Of a stretch of 64,000 bases of DNA, positions 25,773 to 35,351 are shown piece by piece. Position 1 is the first letter of the stretch. The number at the start of each line of letters is the position of its first letter. Source of the DNA: BD2-11 sp965115885 (lineage in GTDB: Bacteria; Gemmatimonadota; Gemmatimonadetes; Longimicrobiales; Gaopeijiaceae); contig OZ220479.1 of the NCBI GenBank assembly GCA_965115885.1, forward strand, positions 2,976,001 to 3,040,000, written 5' to 3'. The notes beneath the pieces were generated by a model that was given only the letters and a program-made list of their open reading frames with translations, was not told the origin of the DNA and searched no databases. The position numbers and the translations under genes are program-made.

Positions 25773-27821
25773 ATGCATGAGAAAATCCGTCCCGCGACCG
25801 CACCGAGGGCGGCGCTCGCCGCCTTCGCCGCCGCCGCGCTGGTCGCACCCCGCCCCGCGGAGGCCCAGAACCGCTTCGAGCCCATGGACGTCTTCGCGCT
25901 CGAGTTCGCGGCCGACCCGCAGATCTCTCCGGACGGAACCCGGGTGGTCTACGTGCGCACCTCGATGGACGTCATGCGCGACCGGCGCCGAACCGAGCTG
26001 TGGATCGTGGGCGCGGACGGCTCCGGACACAGGCGCCTGGGCGAGGGCGGATCGCCGCGCTGGTCGCCGGACGGGACCCGGATCGCCTTCACGGCGGGAG
26101 GGCAAATCCACCTGCGCTGGATGGACACGGGCGAGACCGCCGCCCTGACCCAGCTGACCGAGTCGCCGGGCGGAATCCGGTGGTCGCCGGACGGGACCCG
26201 GATCGCCTTCACGATGCTGGTGCCTCATCCTCCGCCGAGTTTGGCGGCGCCCCCCCGCCCGCCCGCGGGAGCGGAGTGGGCGGATCCGCCCATCATGGAG
26301 AACCGCTTCAAGAACCGGCAGGACGGAGTCGGTTATCTGGATTTCGGGCACACCCACATCTTCGTGGTTTCGGCGGAGGGCGGGACCCCGGTGCAGGTCA
26401 CCGCGGGCGACTTCCAGCACTCGAACGCGCCCGCATGGACGCCGGACGGACGGAATCTCGTGTTCTCCTCCAACCGCAATCCGGACTGGGCGCTCGACCA
26501 TCGCAACTCCGAGCTCTACATCGCGCCGGTGGCGGGCGGGGAGATCCGCGCGCTGACCGACCGGGCCGGGCCGGACCGGAGCCCGGCGGTGTCCCCGGAC
26601 GGGCGACGGGTCGCCTTCGTCGGATACGAGGATCGGACGCGCACCTACCAAGTGCGCCAACTGCAGGTCATGAACCTGGACGGCGACGGCCGCCGCGTCG
26701 TCGCCGAAGGGCTGGACCGAAGCGTCGCCAACCCGGTGTGGGCGTCCGACGGCAGCGGTCTCTACTTCCAGTACGACGACCAGGGGAACTCCAAGGTCGC
26801 GTTCGCGACCCTGGACGGCGAGACCGAAGTGCTGGCGGAGGATCTGGGCGGCACTTCGTACGGTCGACCCTACGGGGGCGGGTCCTTCTCGGTGGCGCGC
26901 GGCGGCGGCATCGCGTTCAACCAGACCCGCCCCGACATGCCGGGCGAGCTGGCGGTGCGCCTCCCGGGCGACAGCGGGCCGCGGCGCGTCACCGCGCTCA
27001 ACGACGACCTGCTCGCCAACCGGACGCTGGGGGAGGTGGAGGAGATCCGGTGGGAGTCGTCCTTCGACGGCCGACCGATCCAAGGCTGGATCGTCAAGCC
27101 GCCGGACTTCGACCCGGGTCGGCGCTATCCGCTGATCCTGGAGATCCACGGAGGGCCGGTCTCCAACTACGGCGACCGATTCTCGGCGGAGATGCAGCTG
27201 TTCGCCGCCGCGGGCTACGTCGTCCTCTACTCCAACCCCAGGGGCAGCACCAGCTACGGCGAGGAGTTCGCGGATCTGCTCCATCACAACTATCCGGGCC
27301 AGGACTACGACGACCTGATCTCCGGGGTGGACGCGGTCGTCGAGCGGGGCTACGTCGACGAGAACAACCTTTTCGTCACCGGGGGCAGCGCGGGCGGCAT
27401 CATGACCGCGTGGATCGTCGGCAAGACGGACCGGTTCCGCGCCGCGGCGGCGCAGAAGCCGGTCGTCAACTGGATCAGCAAGACGCTCACCGCCGACAAC
27501 TGGTACGGCTACTACTTCAGCCGCTACGACGGCCTTCCCTGGGAGGACCCGGACCCCTACTGGGCGTTCTCTCCGCTGTCGCTGGCCGGCGACATCGACA
27601 CGCCGACGCTGATCGTCACCGGCGAGGAGGACCTGCGCACGCCTCTCTCGGAGTCGTACCAGCTCTTCCACGCTCTCAAGATGCGGGAGATCGACACCGC
27701 CGTGATCCGGCTGCCCGGCGCCTCCCACGACATGAGCCGACGCCCCAGCCAGCTGATGGCCAAGATCGCCAACATCGTGGCATGGTTCGACAGGTACCGG
27801 ACGACCCCGAGAACCAGCTGA
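25773..27821 (+). CDS. S9 family dipeptidyl/acylaminoacyl peptidase
   Basis: 682 residues from ATG 25773. A Sec signal ends near RPAEAQ. A WD40-like propeller spans ~45-400. The hydrolase domain holds Ser539 in TGGSAGGIM, Asp620 in TGEEDLRTPLSE and His652 in GASHDMSRRP. The oxyanion strand LILEIHGGP is conserved. It is predicted to act in the periplasm on short peptides, parallel to the other S9 enzyme in this window but not closely related to it. Two propeller blades share an exact 33-base DNA repeat (26061-26093 and 26181-26213). Confidence 0.92.
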   Translation: MHEKIRPATAPRAALAAFAAAALVAPRPAEAQNRFEPMDVFALEFAADPQISPDGTRVVYVRTSMDVMRDRRRTELWIVGADGSGHRRLGEGGSPRWSPDGTRIAFTAGGQIHLRWMDTGETAALTQLTESPGGIRWSPDGTRIAFTMLVPHPPPSLAAPPRPPAGAEWADPPIMENRFKNRQDGVGYLDFGHTHIFVVSAEGGTPVQVTAGDFQHSNAPAWTPDGRNLVFSSNRNPDWALDHRNSELYIAPVAGGEIRALTDRAGPDRSPAVSPDGRRVAFVGYEDRTRTYQVRQLQVMNLDGDGRRVVAEGLDRSVANPVWASDGSGLYFQYDDQGNSKVAFATLDGETEVLAEDLGGTSYGRPYGGGSFSVARGGGIAFNQTRPDMPGELAVRLPGDSGPRRVTALNDDLLANRTLGEVEEIRWESSFDGRPIQGWIVKPPDFDPGRRYPLILEIHGGPVSNYGDRFSAEMQLFAAAGYVVLYSNPRGSTSYGEEFADLLHHNYPGQDYDDLISGVDAVVERGYVDENNLFVTGGSAGGIMTAWIVGKTDRFRAAAAQKPVVNWISKTLTADNWYGYYFSRYDGLPWEDPDPYWAFSPLSLAGDIDTPTLIVTGEEDLRTPLSESYQLFHALKMREIDTAVIRLPGASHDMSRRPSQLMAKIANIVAWFDRYRTTPRTS

Positions 27822-27902
27822 AGGATCGCTCCTGCCGGGCCTCCGCCGACATTCCCGAACCCGTCCGGCTCGGAGCGTCGCGACGGAGCGCACCGCAACG
27901 AC

Positions 27903-27932
27903 TTGACGCCCGAACGGAACCGTACATCATAG
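27903..27932 (+). promoter_or_regulatory. Possible sigma-70-type promoter
   Basis: TTGACG (27903-27908) and TCATAG (27927-27932) are 18 bases apart in the gap between the S9 peptidase and the barrel gene at 28049. The predicted leader is about 110 bases. Confidence 0.35.
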
Positions 27933-28048
27933 AGCGTGCGACTTCAATGGCTCGCGTGCGCGCCTGCGGACCCGGATTGCGGTCCGGCGAGCCGCGCAGG
28001 CGAACGACGCCTTCGCCACCATTCACTCAAGCCAAGCGAGGCATTCCG

Positions 28049-28987
28049 ATGCCGACGAATCACCGGCGTTCCCTCCTCGGCGCCGCCGCTGTGGCGGCGG
28101 TCGCTGTCCTGACCGCAGTACCCGCTCGCGCGCAATGGGTCGAGGACCCCGGCAGCGGTTGGATTTCCTTCGCAACGTCCTTCCGAAGCAGTTCCGACAA
28201 ATTCGGCCCGACGGGCGACGTCGGAAGCATCGTGCGCCTCGACGACATGATGGCGAGCATGATGGGAAATCCTCCGGACAATCCCCGCACGGGGACCGTC
28301 CAGACCCTCTCGTCCTACCTCACCGTGGCGTTCGGCGTCGCCCCCGGGCTCGACGTCTGGATCCAGCCGTCGTACCACCGGCTCAAGTACGAGGACGACA
28401 GCGGCACGATCAACGACTCGGGCCTCGGCGACACGCGCCTCTACGTGAGGACGTCGCCGACCCGGCTCTTCGGAGCCGACGTTCCCTTCGCCATCCGGGC
28501 GGGAGTCAAGGTCCCGGCCTCCAGCCTCGACGTCGGAGTGAACGACATCCAGGTGAGCGACGCGCAGAGGGACTGGGAAGTCGCCGCCGAATTCGGGCAT
28601 TCCTTCTGGCCCCGCCCGCTCTACTTCACCGCGATGGCGGGATACCGTTGGCGCGAGGCGGGCGAGTTGGGACCCCAGGGATGGCAGGAGGCGGGCGGCA
28701 CCGATTTCGGCGACGAAACCTTCTTCAACGTGAGCTTGGGAGGAGGGGGGAACGATCGTCCCGTGGGGTTCAAGGCCCAGATCGAGGGGTGGTACGGCGG
28801 GACGCCGAGATTCGGGGAAATGACGCCCGAGGACCAGGCGCGCGAGTTGCTTCGCTTCGTTCCCTCGCTTCTGGTCACGGCCGGCCCCGGACAGATCGAG
28901 CTGGGTAGCCGCATCCCGTTGGCGGGCAAGAATCTCATCGCCGGCCCCGAGTGGGTCGTGGGGTACTTCGCGCCCTTCTCGATGTAG
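28049..28987 (+). CDS. Outer-membrane beta-barrel protein (MetA/phenol-degradation-like)
   Basis: 312 residues from ATG 28049. A signal peptide ends near AVPARAQ. The rest alternates hydrophobic and polar residues as in a small outer-membrane barrel: SYLTVAFGVAPGLDVWIQ, SGLGDTRLYVRT and PFAIRAGVKVPAS. The C-terminus ends in an aromatic-rich VVGYFAPFSM. The pattern is close to the transporter family that includes MetA_deg proteins, which are thought to let small hydrophobic molecules pass. The ligand is unknown. It stands alone, with its own likely promoter upstream. Confidence 0.75.
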   Translation: MPTNHRRSLLGAAAVAAVAVLTAVPARAQWVEDPGSGWISFATSFRSSSDKFGPTGDVGSIVRLDDMMASMMGNPPDNPRTGTVQTLSSYLTVAFGVAPGLDVWIQPSYHRLKYEDDSGTINDSGLGDTRLYVRTSPTRLFGADVPFAIRAGVKVPASSLDVGVNDIQVSDAQRDWEVAAEFGHSFWPRPLYFTAMAGYRWREAGELGPQGWQEAGGTDFGDETFFNVSLGGGGNDRPVGFKAQIEGWYGGTPRFGEMTPEDQARELLRFVPSLLVTAGPGQIELGSRIPLAGKNLIAGPEWVVGYFAPFSM

Positions 28988-29400
28988 GCCTCCCGGGCGC
29001 CCCGAGAACCGCGCCCGTACAAAGGGCCGGGCGTAGGGCGGCGGCGAACCGACCTCCAGCGCACCGCGGAATCGAGCGCGGCGTTTCGTCCCCGAGACGG
29101 TCCTCGTCGCCCCCTCGGCGCGCGAGAACCGTCGGCGCGGTGGCGCAAGGCGAGGGGGGCCGCGCCCGACGGGTCCGCGACTCCTCCCCGCCGACGGGTC
29201 CGCGGGGAGGGTCGCAAGCCGGTCGAAAAGCGCAACCGCTCCGCGTCCATGGCGGGAGCCTCGCCGCCTCACGGACCCCGGCCGGGACGGCCGCGAGCGT
29301 CACCGCCGAATCGATGCCCTCGGCCGGAACGGGTCCCGTAGCTTCGGGCCTCTCGGGGGTTCGAAAAAGCGACGCCGCCCGCCCGCACCCGCCGATGCTC
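28988..29400. other. Intergenic region between convergent genes
   Basis: About 410 bases between the barrel gene stop and the M28 peptidase stop. No gene was recognised. A 14-base direct repeat (CCGACGGGTCCGCG) occurs near 29166 and 29191. No T-tract terminator was seen. Confidence 0.45.
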
Positions 29401-30780
29401 CTACCTCCGCCTCGGCGCCACATCGTTCGGGAACGCCACCGGGCTCTCGTTGCCGTTCTCGGCCACCGACGCCACCCCGAACAGGTAGTTGTCGATCACG
29501 AGTCCCTCGAAGGTGTGTTCGCCGACGTCGCCGACGAAGCGCGCGTGCTGCCACTGGGGCGCCGTGGTGTCGCGCCAGTAGACTTTGTAGCCCGCCAGAT
29601 CGGGATGCTCGACCCGGTCCCACACCAGAAAGGCGGAAGCTCGCACGGCGCCGCCGATGGCGACGTTGGCGGGTGCCGGCGGAGCCCACGCGATCGACGC
29701 CATGGTGGCTGCGTTGACCGCGGTGAGCTTGGCGGCGTAGTCGAAGTTCACGCCTTCGATCACGTCTCCGTACTCGATCCCGTTCTCGACTCGAACGTCC
29801 TGGTGCTGACGCGGATAGTACTCGTGCGTCTCCATGATGCGCACGCCCGGGAAGCCGCGGTCGTTGAAGGGCCGGTGATGGCCGCCGCGCCCGAAGCGAT
29901 CCAATCGGTAGATCATGATCGCGTCCAGGTTGGAGACGTATTCGTCGGCGATGCGCGCCACGTAGCGGGCGATCTGCCGCGAGGGCCCGTCCACCTCGCC
30001 CCCCGTGGTGCGCCGCCGCCGGTGGGCCTCGAGGTCGTCGGTGACGGGAGTGGGCTCGGAGAAGACGCGGAAGGTGTTGTTCTCGATCACGCCGTCGACG
30101 CCCTCGATGTTGCCGATCATGTCGTTGTTCAGCACGCCGACGACGTCCCAGCCTCGCTCCGCCGCGAGTCCCGCGACGTGTTGCCCTCCGAAGAGCCCCT
30201 GCTCCTCCCCCGAAAGCCCCAGGTAAACGATGCTCGACGGAAAGCCGTACCGGGTCAGCACCCGCGCCGCCTCGATCACCCCGGCCATCCCCGAGGCGTT
30301 GTCGTTGGCGCCGGGAGCGTCCGCGACGCCGTCGGTGGCGTCGGAGGGACGCGAGTCGATGTCCCCCGACATGACGATGTAGCGGTTCGGATGGACCGTC
30401 CCCCGCTGGATCGCCATCACGTTCACGACCCAGGTGTCCTCGCGGATGCGGCCACGCTCGCTCCCGGGCACCAGCGCCCCTTCGAAGCTCACCTCCAGAC
30501 AACCGTCGCAGGCCGCCGAAATCGCATCCATCTCGCTCTTGATCCAGCGCCGCGCGGCGCCGATTCCGCGCATCTCGGAGAGCGTGTCGGAGAGCGTGCT
30601 TCGGGTTCCGAATCCGGCGAGAGCGCGGATGTCGCGCTCCAGCCGCTCCGCCGACACCGCGTCCACGATCTCGTAGATGCGGGCGTCGGACTGAGCCGGC
30701 GTCGTCTGCGCCGACGCGGTTCCCGGTCCGGTTGCGGACAGGCCCACGAAGAGCGCGGTCGTGAGGGTTCGCGAATGCAC
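29401..30780 (-). CDS. M28 family zinc exopeptidase, exported
   Basis: 459 residues from GTG 30780, behind CGGAGG. The signal peptide ends near GPGTASA. The M28 core has PGANDNASGMAG (bridging Asp), the GEEQGLFGG glutamates, LNNDMIG and the GGHHRPFNDRGFPG His. The first zinc-ligand position reads MSGDIDSR where most family members have a GxHxDS-like His, so one ligand appears to be Asp instead. A C-terminal fibronectin-like domain (~380-450, AFLVWDRVEHPDLAGYKVYW) follows. It is predicted to remove N-terminal residues from peptides in the periplasm. The divergent neighbour is an exonuclease. Confidence 0.87.
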   Translation of the reverse strand: MHSRTLTTALFVGLSATGPGTASAQTTPAQSDARIYEIVDAVSAERLERDIRALAGFGTRSTLSDTLSEMRGIGAARRWIKSEMDAISAACDGCLEVSFEGALVPGSERGRIREDTWVVNVMAIQRGTVHPNRYIVMSGDIDSRPSDATDGVADAPGANDNASGMAGVIEAARVLTRYGFPSSIVYLGLSGEEQGLFGGQHVAGLAAERGWDVVGVLNNDMIGNIEGVDGVIENNTFRVFSEPTPVTDDLEAHRRRRTTGGEVDGPSRQIARYVARIADEYVSNLDAIMIYRLDRFGRGGHHRPFNDRGFPGVRIMETHEYYPRQHQDVRVENGIEYGDVIEGVNFDYAAKLTAVNAATMASIAWAPPAPANVAIGGAVRASAFLVWDRVEHPDLAGYKVYWRDTTAPQWQHARFVGDVGEHTFEGLVIDNYLFGVASVAENGNESPVAFPNDVAPRRR

Positions 30781-30957
30781 GATGCCTCCGGGTTCATGTG
30801 AAGCGAACGACGTTCGTTGCGACGACGATCCGCCGAAGCCGGAGTCCGGTCCTCCGCGCTCCCGCGTCCGGCGCCCGCACGGTCCGTAGCCAATCTGGCA
30901 TTCCGGCCCGCCCGTTGCCAGACTTCGGAGATCGCGCCCCGCACCCACAGGCAAGCC

Positions 30958-31791
30958 ATGGATCCCGCTTTCCCCATCCCGCTGTCCCGCCCCATCGCCT
31001 TCCTCGACGTCGAGACCACCGGTCTGGACCGGGATCGGGACCGCATCGTCGAGCTGGCGTTGCTGGTCCTGCATCCCGACGGCCGGGAAGTGGACCGGGT
31101 TCGCCGCTTCAACCCGGAGATCCCCATCCCCGAGGAAGCCTCCGCGATCCACGGGATCCACGACGCCGACGTGGCCGACGAGGCGCCCTTCCGCCGCCGG
31201 GCGCGCGGACTGGCCGAGCTTCTGGAGGGCTGCGATCTGGCCGGGTTCAACATCCGCGGCTTCGATCTGCCCCTTCTGCTGAAGGAGTTCCAGCGCGCGG
31301 AAGTCCCCTTCGAACTGGAGGGCCGCCGACTGATCGACGCCCAGACGATCTTCCACCGGGAAGAGCGGCGCGATCTCGCCGCCGCCGCCCGCTTCTACCT
31401 TCGAGAAGAACACGCCGGAGCGCACGGCGCGCGCGCGGACGTGCGGATGAGCGCCCGCGTCCTGGCCGCGCAGCTCGCCCGCTACTCCGACCTGCCGGAC
31501 GACGTCGAGGGGCTCCACGCCTACTGCGACGAGATCCGGCCCTTCGCGACCGGGATCCGGGAATGGTTCTCGGGGCGCGACCTCGAAAGCTACGTCTTCA
31601 CCCGCGGCCGAAAGCATTTGGGCGCGCGCTTGGCGGAAGTCGCGACGACCTCGCCCGACTACCTGGGCTGGATGCTGTCCCTGAACGACCTGCCCGGGGA
31701 GGTGCGCGAAGCCTTGGGACAGGCTCTCGAGCGCTTCGGCGGCTACCCCCCGCTCGCGGAGGATCCCCGCGGTCCGGGGGCGGAACCCTGA
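30958..31791 (+). CDS. DEDD-type 3'-5' exonuclease (DnaQ-like)
   Basis: 277 residues from ATG 30958. The Exo I motif FLDVETTGLD (Asp17, Glu19), Exo II NIRGFDLPLL and Exo III HGARADVRM (His and Asp) form the DEDDh set of RNase T/DnaQ exonucleases. The C-terminal 90 residues (REWFSGRDLESYVFTRG, DYLGWMLSLNDLP) resemble the extension found in many bacterial DnaQ-like proteins near polymerase III epsilon. The role is probably DNA repair or proofreading; no polymerase gene is adjacent. Confidence 0.88.
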   Translation: MDPAFPIPLSRPIAFLDVETTGLDRDRDRIVELALLVLHPDGREVDRVRRFNPEIPIPEEASAIHGIHDADVADEAPFRRRARGLAELLEGCDLAGFNIRGFDLPLLLKEFQRAEVPFELEGRRLIDAQTIFHREERRDLAAAARFYLREEHAGAHGARADVRMSARVLAAQLARYSDLPDDVEGLHAYCDEIRPFATGIREWFSGRDLESYVFTRGRKHLGARLAEVATTSPDYLGWMLSLNDLPGEVREALGQALERFGGYPPLAEDPRGPGAEP

Positions 31792-31918
31792 CGAACTCCG
31801 GCTTGCACCGCCCGAAGCGGGATACGATTCTTTCCACTGGCCGCCCACGACGCTGGAAGGGCGTTCCGGCATGTCCTTCGGCGTGCGTCCGGGTCGTTCC
31901 TTATCAGAGGAGGTCAGC

Positions 31919-34894
31919 ATGTCCGTTCGTTCGAGGGGAGCCCGCGCAGGCGCTCTTCTGAGCTTGCTCGCAACGGTCCCGGTCCCGGCAGCCACGCAGT
32001 CCGCACCCATCTCCGAAGCCCAGTTGGAAGCCTTCCGCCCCCGGTCCATAGGTCCCGCCGTGACCGGGGGACGAATCCACGACGTGGAGGCGATCCCCGA
32101 CGATCCGTCCGTCCTCTGGGTCGCCGCCGCTTCCGGGGGACTCTGGCGAAGCTTGAACCGCGGACACACTTGGACGAACGTCTTCGAGGGCATGGGGGTC
32201 AACACCTTCGGCGACGTGGCCCCGGCTCCCTCCGATCCCCAGGTGGTCTACGCGGGCACCGGCGGGCAGAACAACCGGCAGAGCACCTCCTGGGGCAACG
32301 GCGTCTACCGCAGCGACGACGGAGGGGAGAGCTGGCGGCACCTGGGACTCGAGGCGACCCGGCACATCGCCGAGGTGCAGGTCCACCCCCGCAACCCCGA
32401 CGTCGTCTACGTGGCGGCCAGCGGCGACCTGTGGAACGCCAGCGAGGAGCGGGGCGTCTACCGCAGCTTCGACGGCGGCCGCACTTGGCGCAAGATCCTG
32501 TACGTGGACGAGAACACCGGCGCCATCGACCTCGTGCTGAACGGCGACGACCCGGACGTCCTCTACGCGGCGACCTACCAGCGCCGCCGCACGGCATGGG
32601 GATTCAACGGCGGCGGTCCCGGGAGCGGCATCCACCGCTCCACCGACGGGGGCGACACTTGGACCGAACTCGTCGAGGGCGTCCCCGCAGGGGACAAGGG
32701 ACGCATCGGCCTAGCCATCTCGCGCTCCAATTCCGAGGTGCTCAACGCGCTGATCGAGCACGCCGAGGAAACGGGGACCTACCGGTCCACCGACGGCGGA
32801 GACAGCTGGGAGAAAATGAGCGACATGAACGGCCGCCCGATGTACTACTCCCACGTCTACATCGACCCCGGCGACGAAAACGTGGTCTACACCCTGGCGA
32901 CGTCGTCCTACCGCAGCCGGGACGGCGGACGCACCTGGGAGGACATCTCGGCGCGCCCCACCTACGACGTCGGCGTGCACGCCGACATGCACAGCATGTG
33001 GATCGACCCGTCCGATCCCGAGCACTTCTACCTGGCGGGCGACGCGGGACTGCACGAGACCTACGACGGGGGCCTCAACTACCGGCGCATCAACAACATC
33101 CCCATCTCGCAGCTCTACGCCATCGGCGTGGACATGCGCGATCCCTACTGGGTGCACGGCGGCCTCCAGGACAATCACTCCTTCGCGGGACCGTCGCGCA
33201 CCCGCCGCTGGGCCGGCATCCTGAACGACGACTGGCGCCAGACCGGCTTCGGCGACGGCATGTACCAGCAACCGGATCCGCACAACCCCCGCTACGTCTA
33301 CGTGAACTCCAACGGCGGCGGCTACGTGCGCGTGGACGCCCGGACGGGAGACCAACTCGACATCCGCCCTCAACCCCCCGAGGGGGAGGACCGCTACCGG
33401 TTCGACTGGGCTTCGCCCTCTCTGGCGTCGCGGCACACCCCGGGGCTCGTCTACGCCGCGGGCAACCGACTCTTCGTCAGCCGCGATCACGGCAACAGCT
33501 GGACGCGCACGGAGGATCTGACCCGGCGGATCGACCGCGACACCTTGGAGATCATGGGGGTGCGCGGCCCCGACATCCGCCTGTCGCGCAACGACGGCAC
33601 CAACGGCTTCGGCGAGATCACCGTCGTCGCGGAGTCTCCCCTGAACGGGCGCGTGCTGTGGGTGGGGACGGACGACGGCAACGTGCAGCTGTCGCGCGAC
33701 GGGGGAGCCATGTGGACCGAGCTCTCCGGAAACGTCGACGGGGTCGCGGACGGCACCTACGTGAGCCGCATCCTGCCCTCGGTGCGAAGCGAGGAGACCG
33801 CCTACGTGGCGTTCGACGCCCACCGCAGCGGCGACTTCGCGCCCTACGTGTTCCGCACGGAGGACGGGGGGGCCACTTGGCTGAACCTGAGCGCCGGGCT
33901 CGAGGCGGGCGGTTCGGTCAACTCGCTGGCCGAACACCCGGACAACCCCGACCTGATCTTCGCGGGGAGCGAGCACGCGCTCTTCGCCTCCACCGACGCG
34001 GGCGCCACCTGGGCGCGGATGCCCGCCCCCACCACCGCCTACGACGACATGGTCGTCCACCCGCGCGACAAGGACTTGGTGATGGGCACCCACGGGCGCG
34101 GCGTCTGGATCCTGGACGACCTCGGGGCCCTCGCCGCTTGGAACGCCCGCACGGCCTCCGCGGCCGCGCACCTCTTCCCGATCCGATCGGTGGCCGTCTT
34201 CCAATACTGGAAGGACACCTCGTATCGCGCCCAGGAAGCGTACGCGGGCGAAAATCCCGTGGACGGAGCCATCATCACCTACGTCTTGGGCGAGGGGAGC
34301 GGCCCGGCTCGCATCGTCGTCGAGGACGAGCGGGGGGACTTCGTGCGCGCGCTCTCGGTCCCCTCCGACGCGGGCGTGCACAGGGTCAACTGGGATCTCC
34401 GGCATCCGCTTCCGGACGATTCGGAGCAATGGCGGCCGCACGAGCGGGAAGGGCTGGCGCGCACCATCGAAGAGCGGGGCCATTTCGTGTCTCCGGGCAC
34501 GTTTCGGGTGGTCCTGGAGGCGCGGGGCACGACCTCGGAGCAGAGCTTGGTGGTCACCGGCGACCCGGAGCTGCCGGTGACGCTGGCCCAGTACCGGGAG
34601 CGCGAGCTGTTCCTCTCCCAAGTGCTGGCGCTGAGACAGGAGGTGGAGCGGGTGCGCGACGAACTGGGCAGGCTGGACCGCGACGCGGGAGAGGGGAACG
34701 GGATCGGGGAACTCGACCAAGCGCTCAACCGCGGGCGGGCGGTGCTGGCCGGCATCTACCAGTCGATCAACGGCGGAGGAGTCCGCCAGGGATCGCTCTA
34801 TCCGCCGACCGCAACCCACCGCGAGCGCAAGGAGCGCGTCGAAGCCCTGCTCGCGAACGCCCGCGCGCAGCTGGAGGCGCTCGAGGCGCGCTGA
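31919..34894 (+). CDS. Exported VPS10/sortilin-type WD/BNR beta-propeller protein
   Basis: 991 residues from ATG 31919 with an ideal AGAGGAGGT ribosome site. After the signal peptide (LLATVPVPAAT) there are many BNR/Asp-box turns (SDDGGESW, STDGGDTW, SRDGGRTW, TEDGGATW), making a ten-bladed-type propeller as in glycosyl-hydrolase-annotated sortilin homologues. The last ~200 residues form a beta domain plus a helical tail (RQEVERVRDELGRL). The molecular role is not established. Such proteins are common next to peptidase and TonB systems in Gemmatimonadota-like genomes and may bind or process surface polymers. Confidence 0.85.
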   Translation: MSVRSRGARAGALLSLLATVPVPAATQSAPISEAQLEAFRPRSIGPAVTGGRIHDVEAIPDDPSVLWVAAASGGLWRSLNRGHTWTNVFEGMGVNTFGDVAPAPSDPQVVYAGTGGQNNRQSTSWGNGVYRSDDGGESWRHLGLEATRHIAEVQVHPRNPDVVYVAASGDLWNASEERGVYRSFDGGRTWRKILYVDENTGAIDLVLNGDDPDVLYAATYQRRRTAWGFNGGGPGSGIHRSTDGGDTWTELVEGVPAGDKGRIGLAISRSNSEVLNALIEHAEETGTYRSTDGGDSWEKMSDMNGRPMYYSHVYIDPGDENVVYTLATSSYRSRDGGRTWEDISARPTYDVGVHADMHSMWIDPSDPEHFYLAGDAGLHETYDGGLNYRRINNIPISQLYAIGVDMRDPYWVHGGLQDNHSFAGPSRTRRWAGILNDDWRQTGFGDGMYQQPDPHNPRYVYVNSNGGGYVRVDARTGDQLDIRPQPPEGEDRYRFDWASPSLASRHTPGLVYAAGNRLFVSRDHGNSWTRTEDLTRRIDRDTLEIMGVRGPDIRLSRNDGTNGFGEITVVAESPLNGRVLWVGTDDGNVQLSRDGGAMWTELSGNVDGVADGTYVSRILPSVRSEETAYVAFDAHRSGDFAPYVFRTEDGGATWLNLSAGLEAGGSVNSLAEHPDNPDLIFAGSEHALFASTDAGATWARMPAPTTAYDDMVVHPRDKDLVMGTHGRGVWILDDLGALAAWNARTASAAAHLFPIRSVAVFQYWKDTSYRAQEAYAGENPVDGAIITYVLGEGSGPARIVVEDERGDFVRALSVPSDAGVHRVNWDLRHPLPDDSEQWRPHEREGLARTIEERGHFVSPGTFRVVLEARGTTSEQSLVVTGDPELPVTLAQYRERELFLSQVLALRQEVERVRDELGRLDRDAGEGNGIGELDQALNRGRAVLAGIYQSINGGGVRQGSLYPPTATHRERKERVEALLANARAQLEALEAR

Positions 34895-34936
34895 CGGCCG
34901 GTCCCGTCTCCGATACACGGCAAGGAGTCCGCCCAC

Positions 34937-35332
34937 ATGTTCATGGCCCACTCGGGAGTTCGCTATCTGGTTCTGCTGTTCGGGGCGGCGTGCGCCGTCT
35001 ACGCACTGGCGGGATGGGCGGGCGGGCGCCGCTACGACCGCGTCATGCGGATCCTCGCCTCGACGTTCGCAGGCTCGTTGCACCTGCAGATCCTGCTCGG
35101 GGTGGCGGTCGTCCTCACCGTTCCGGGCAGCTTCAGCGCCGCGCTGATGGGGCACATCCTGCCCATGGCGATCGCCGCCGCCGTGGCTCAGCTTCCCGTC
35201 TCGGTGATGCGCCGCCGTCCCGAGGCGGAACGCGGCTACGCGCCGCACGCCGTGTCCGCCCTGATCGCCTTGGCGTTGATCTGGGCGGGAGTCGCGGCGA
35301 TCGGCCGATCGTTGCTGGAGACCACGGGATAG
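34937..35332 (+). CDS. Small four-helix membrane protein
   Basis: 131 residues with four hydrophobic helices. It starts MFMAHSGVRYLVLLFG, contains a conserved-looking His in HLQILLG and another in MGHILPM. The pattern recalls small cytochrome-b561-like or haem-oxidase accessory membrane proteins, but no exact family is recognised. GGAG lies just upstream of the ATG. Its position before the acyl-CoA dehydrogenase / haem A synthase run could link it to respiratory assembly. Confidence 0.65.
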   Translation: MFMAHSGVRYLVLLFGAACAVYALAGWAGGRRYDRVMRILASTFAGSLHLQILLGVAVVLTVPGSFSAALMGHILPMAIAAAVAQLPVSVMRRRPEAERGYAPHAVSALIALALIWAGVAAIGRSLLETTG

Positions 35333-35351
35333 CCGTCGTGACGCGGAGACC

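Noticed and set aside
29166..29204. 14-base direct repeat as attachment site or CRISPR
   Set aside because: Only two short copies, no spacer series and no integrase or Cas gene.
30781..32205. Extension of the M28 peptidase frame upstream
   Set aside because: It crosses the divergent exonuclease gene. GTG 30780 with CGGAGG and a signal peptide is the proper start.
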